A DNA stretch of 64,000 bases from Wuchereria bancrofti (taxonomy: Eukaryota; Nematoda; Chromadorea; Rhabditida; Onchocercidae): NCBI GenBank assembly GCA_005281725.1, contig SSBO01000006.1, positions 253,186-317,185 of the forward strand. Reading direction: 5' to 3'. This document shows positions 60,688 through 64,000 of the stretch, piece after piece. Position 1 is the first letter of the stretch. Each line of letters begins with the position of its first letter. The notes under the pieces are model-generated. The model saw only the letters and a program-made list of their open reading frames with translations, made no database searches and was not told the origin of the DNA. Position numbers and translations under genes: made by a program.

Positions 60688-63600
60688 TTAACTTGTCGTA
60701 TTCTTTTCATCTTTAGTAACACAATGTTCGCTCACACTGTGAACAATGCCATGACCAAGTATTGTAAAATCATCCAATATGGCTTTTGTATTAACGATTA
60801 ACTTATTATCTGATCCCTTTAACCGATGTAAACAACTAGATATCTGCAAAGAGATTATATTGAGACACTAACTGAATGTTGAAAATAATCTTACATCAAC
60901 AATAATCTCGATTGTTCAACAATATATTCTACAGCTTAACAGCTTAATGATAAATAAAAACACTGAATTGCAAATAATTTTAGCAATCATTTTTAAAGAA
61001 TATAAATAACATACGCTAGCATCTCGTGGTATTAATGCAGCTGGTTTCCATACCACTCCGATCACATCACCTACGTATTTGTTGTAGAAAAAAAGAGCAA
61101 CTGAAGAGAAACATTGCCGCAAACGCTTTATATAATCCCTAATTGGATCATAATCAATTACCGGTAATGGTCCATTTATTAATTTACCATAAATTACTTT
61201 TTGCCGGACCATATGTCGTCTTCTGATATGGATAGTAACATTACAGAAAGTGGAAACGTTTGTTGTGAATAATCCCTGCAAATAATAAGACAAGACTAAT
61301 CGATTATTTTAGGGATGTAAATATAATTTAAAAAGATATGATATCAATCGATTATTTCAGAGATGGAAACATAATTTAAAGAAAAAAAAAATACGAATAC
61401 GGAAAAGAAACCTAAGATATTAATAAAAAAAATTCGAAAATAATGGAGAGTAAGATGATTGTATCCAACGTCTATTATTACAATAATGACTTCAATAATA
61501 TAGAGGAAAAAAAATAAAAACCTTTAAATTTAACGGCAACGAATTATTGATATGCTGTTCAATTAGTGCTGCTGATGCTTTGGCGAGTACAATTATTCGT
61601 TTCAAGATCAATGGTTGTGGTTCTTCTCTTGTCCATCTGACAAGGAAGGAAAAAAAAAGCTTATTTTTATCTACATTTTGTATCAAAAACAAATAAACAG
61701 TGCAGCATCATTGATTTTTATTGATTAATTGAAACTGATGTAAGAAGCATTTATGACATCAGAATTGATTATTTGAATTTAGCATTTATTATTTGAATCT
61801 CATTTTAATTAAACTTATCGCAAATATGGAGACAATCACAAAATCGATATAAATAAAAATGAGAGGTATTTGAAATCGATAATAACTTACCGGCAACCAC
61901 TCCTATCAACCGACGTACATATCACCATTACAGGCAATACCGGTCTCATTTTGATGAACTCTTTTTCTATTTCATCTACATCTTCCTCTAAAAAACAAAA
62001 AACATAAATTTAAACATTATTCCAAGAGGTTTCTGGTAAATGGATAATGAATATGTTCAAGGTGAAAGTCCTAAAAACGAATAAAAATGTAGCAAACCTG
62101 TCCAATCGTTGTCGAAATCAACAAGTAGCGGCTTCACTAACCAATTATGCGTAGAAAGCAATGTTAGAAAGTGAAAGAAACCAATGAATGGTGTTCTAAA
62201 AGATGAAATCACAATAAAAACATGAAAAAAAAAATGAAACTCAGCCATATCACTTTTATTAGATAGTCTCTATCAATTTCATTCTATTAACAATTATGAA
62301 ACCAAAAAAAAAAACCTTGGTGGTTGAACTGATAATGGTTTAAGAAATACAGAAGCAACGATAGTTTCCAAAATCACTTCGTTTAGATAATCAGACAGTG
62401 CATGAGATGATAACCAATACGTCGCTAGACGACATGTATTAGCAAACGCCTCGAATTGTTGACTTACACTGGAAAAACATTCATTAAATGAAGCATGCAA
62501 CATTATCACTAGTAAATTTAAAACAATCCAACAGATTATTCCGCTCTCAGTGCGATTTAATAGAAACAAGAATTTATTTACCGTAAACAGTACTTCAAAT
62601 TCTCTTTATCCTCAATGTCCAAAATTTTCCGTTCAAAATTACGAATTGTGGTTTTGGCCATATACTCAAAGAATTCTTATAAATTAGCCAAGATATAGAT
62701 GTTTTTTTCTTCTCACATAAAATTTGACGCATAATCGATTAAATCGAAGGTATTATACTTACCTGTGTAATAATGAAGCAATTTGAGGTTCCAGTACTAA
62801 TTCCAGCTCTTTCAATTTTGATGCTGGACTATCTTTTAGAATACCCGTCTTACCACCATTTAATTTCCTCATTATATGTACTTCTTTCGGATAGTTTATT
62901 ACCAAACGAAATACTACAGTATTCTGAAATATATAAGGATAGTGAATATTTAATGAAAGCTAAAAATTGCAAAGTTTCTTTCTCATTCGTAAGTAGTTCC
63001 AATTATCTTAATGATAAAATCATACTTACAAAATGAACAATTAAATAATCATCGAAGGGAATAGCTTGCATCGAATGTTTCTCCTTTAGTATTTTTGACA
63101 GTTCAATGTAAAAGGCAGTCTTAAGCCGGGCAATAGCTCCTAGCTCATCGCCCCATTTTCCACTTTGCTCCATTGTTATTTGCACTAAATATAGAACTAA
63201 TCATATTTTGATTAAAAAAAAAAGATGAATATATAGATTTTAGTCTTTTTAAAGAAATAATGCATTAAAAAGAAATGTTTCAAAATTAAATTAAAACACT
63301 ATTTGGTAATAAAAGATAAAAACCTTCTATAGTGGGCAAATAAGGAGGTGAGATGTGTGACAACGGAAGTGCTACGGAATCTTTAACGAACGCACTGTAT
63401 CTTTCGATCACTGCATTAGTGGAGAGAGGTGGGTAAGGCTGTAAAGCATTTTTGCAAAAGATATAATACAAAATTATTTAGTTGAAAGTCAATTATGGAA
63501 TACATAGAATTAAATATAAGTTTAACATGCAGAATATCTTGCTGATATAAAAAATGAATAAAAAGTTGAATTTTATCACTGCAAACTTTTGAGAAATATC

Positions 63601-64000
63601 ACTGTAAAACTATTTCAGACTGGAAAAATATTGAAATTTTGATAGAAATGTAGTCCGTCAAAGCAAAATGATGCCCATTACTCAGCTGATACAAATTAAT
63701 TCTAATGAAATGTAAAAAAAAAAAAAAAATATCAGCAGAAATGAAAAAATAAATGAATAATACCGCAGTTCGTCTCAGATAAGAGGATACAGGATGGATA
63801 TTTGTTATAAGAAGAGGCAAGCCTTGCACCATTCGAAGTGTTTGAGATAATTTATCATAAGCTCTTCCGATTGTACTATATCTGTCCATAGCATTCGGTA
63901 AGATTTCTTCCATTTTTAATGTACGCTCTTCTATATTATTTGCTTCTAATTTTAAATGCCTAAAATCACGTACAATATATACTTATGTTAATTTAAGATA
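60688..64000 (-). CDS. NOL6: NOL6 (Nrap/Utp22), nucleolar rRNA-processing factor (5' end beyond window)
   Basis: Component of the UTP-C module of the small-subunit processome, needed for 18S rRNA maturation. Only the C-terminal part is in the window. Exons from right to left in protein order include NAMDRYSTIGRAYDKLSQTL and VQGLPLLITNIHPVSSYLRR (63.9-63.77 kb), LQPYPPLSTNAVIERYSAF (63.45 kb), MEQSGKWGDELGAIARLKTA (63.18 kb), FIGFFHFLTLLSTHNW (62.19 kb), LPVMVICTSVDRSGCR (61.95-61.9 kb), WTREEPQPLILKRIIVLAKAS (61.64 kb), exon 61275-61015 with PLPVIDYDP and DVIGVVWKPAALIP, and the last exon 60843-60688 with NTKAILDDFTILGHGIV. The stop is at 60690-60688. The human protein has the same order (VGFLRFLFLVSTFDW, PVMVIVTPQDR, GVLWKP, VEAILEDFAVLGEGLV). 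Identification is firm; some exon edges are approximate. Confidence 0.94.
61299..61382. repeat. Imperfect direct repeat in NOL6 intron
   Basis: Two about 36-bp copies, starting AATCGATTATTTTAGGGATG at 61299 and AATCGATTATTTCAGAGATG at 61347, with several substitutions. Confidence 0.7.

Noticed and set aside
62773..63036. 87-codon plus-strand ORF
   Set aside because: Antisense to NOL6 exons and introns; no splice context of its own.

Overview
The window is eukaryotic nuclear DNA from a nematode. It is very A+T-rich and carries poly-A/T tracts and short AT-rich microsatellites. Every confident gene is broken into short exons by introns with GT donors and TTTCAG-type acceptors. Several genes have a TTTCAG-like acceptor a few bases before the start ATG, as expected for spliced-leader trans-splicing. 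Gene content, intron density and base composition fit a filarial (clade III) worm such as Brugia, Onchocerca or Loa; that placement is inference. No bacterial operon, CRISPR array, rRNA or tRNA gene was recognised.

Layout, left to right. 1-3.3 kb (-): wdr-23/DCAF11-like WD40 protein, running off the left edge. 5.3-8.1 kb (-): cox-15, heme A synthase. 9.3-10.9 kb (-): cchl-1, cytochrome c heme lyase. 12.9-15.4 kb (+): a divergent beta-tubulin. 17.8-21.1 kb (+): a secreted cysteine-rich EB-module-like protein. 21.7-23.1 kb (-): djr-1 (DJ-1). 25.8-27.7 kb (-): misc-1, 2-oxoglutarate/malate carrier. 30.0-30.3 kb (-): a small unrecognised ORF. 31.4-34.8 kb (+): RNF14-type RBR ubiquitin ligase, followed by an orphan exon near 36.3 kb. 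39.2-44.3 kb (-): FAD synthase, with a ribokinase-like fragment just upstream. 45.7-51.7 kb (-): DCAF17-like protein. 54.0-56.2 kb (-): unknown coiled-coil protein. 57.8-60.1 kb (-): snurportin-1. 60.7-64.0 kb (-): NOL6, running off the right edge.

Functionally the genes are mostly housekeeping. Four act in or for mitochondria or cofactors: cox-15 and cchl-1 (heme A synthesis and cytochrome c heme attachment, adjacent and on the same strand), misc-1 and FLAD1. Three belong to the ubiquitin system (WDR23/DCAF11, DCAF17, RNF14). Two serve RNA metabolism (snurportin, NOL6). The features most worth a second look are the altered M-loop and tail of the beta-tubulin, three perfect palindromes clustered in FLAD1 introns, a GC-AG intron in cox-15, a ribokinase-like relic, the cox-15/cchl-1 pairing and the modular exon structure of the secreted protein. 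Exon borders were read by eye from splice motifs, reading phase and remembered family sequences; no alignment was run.
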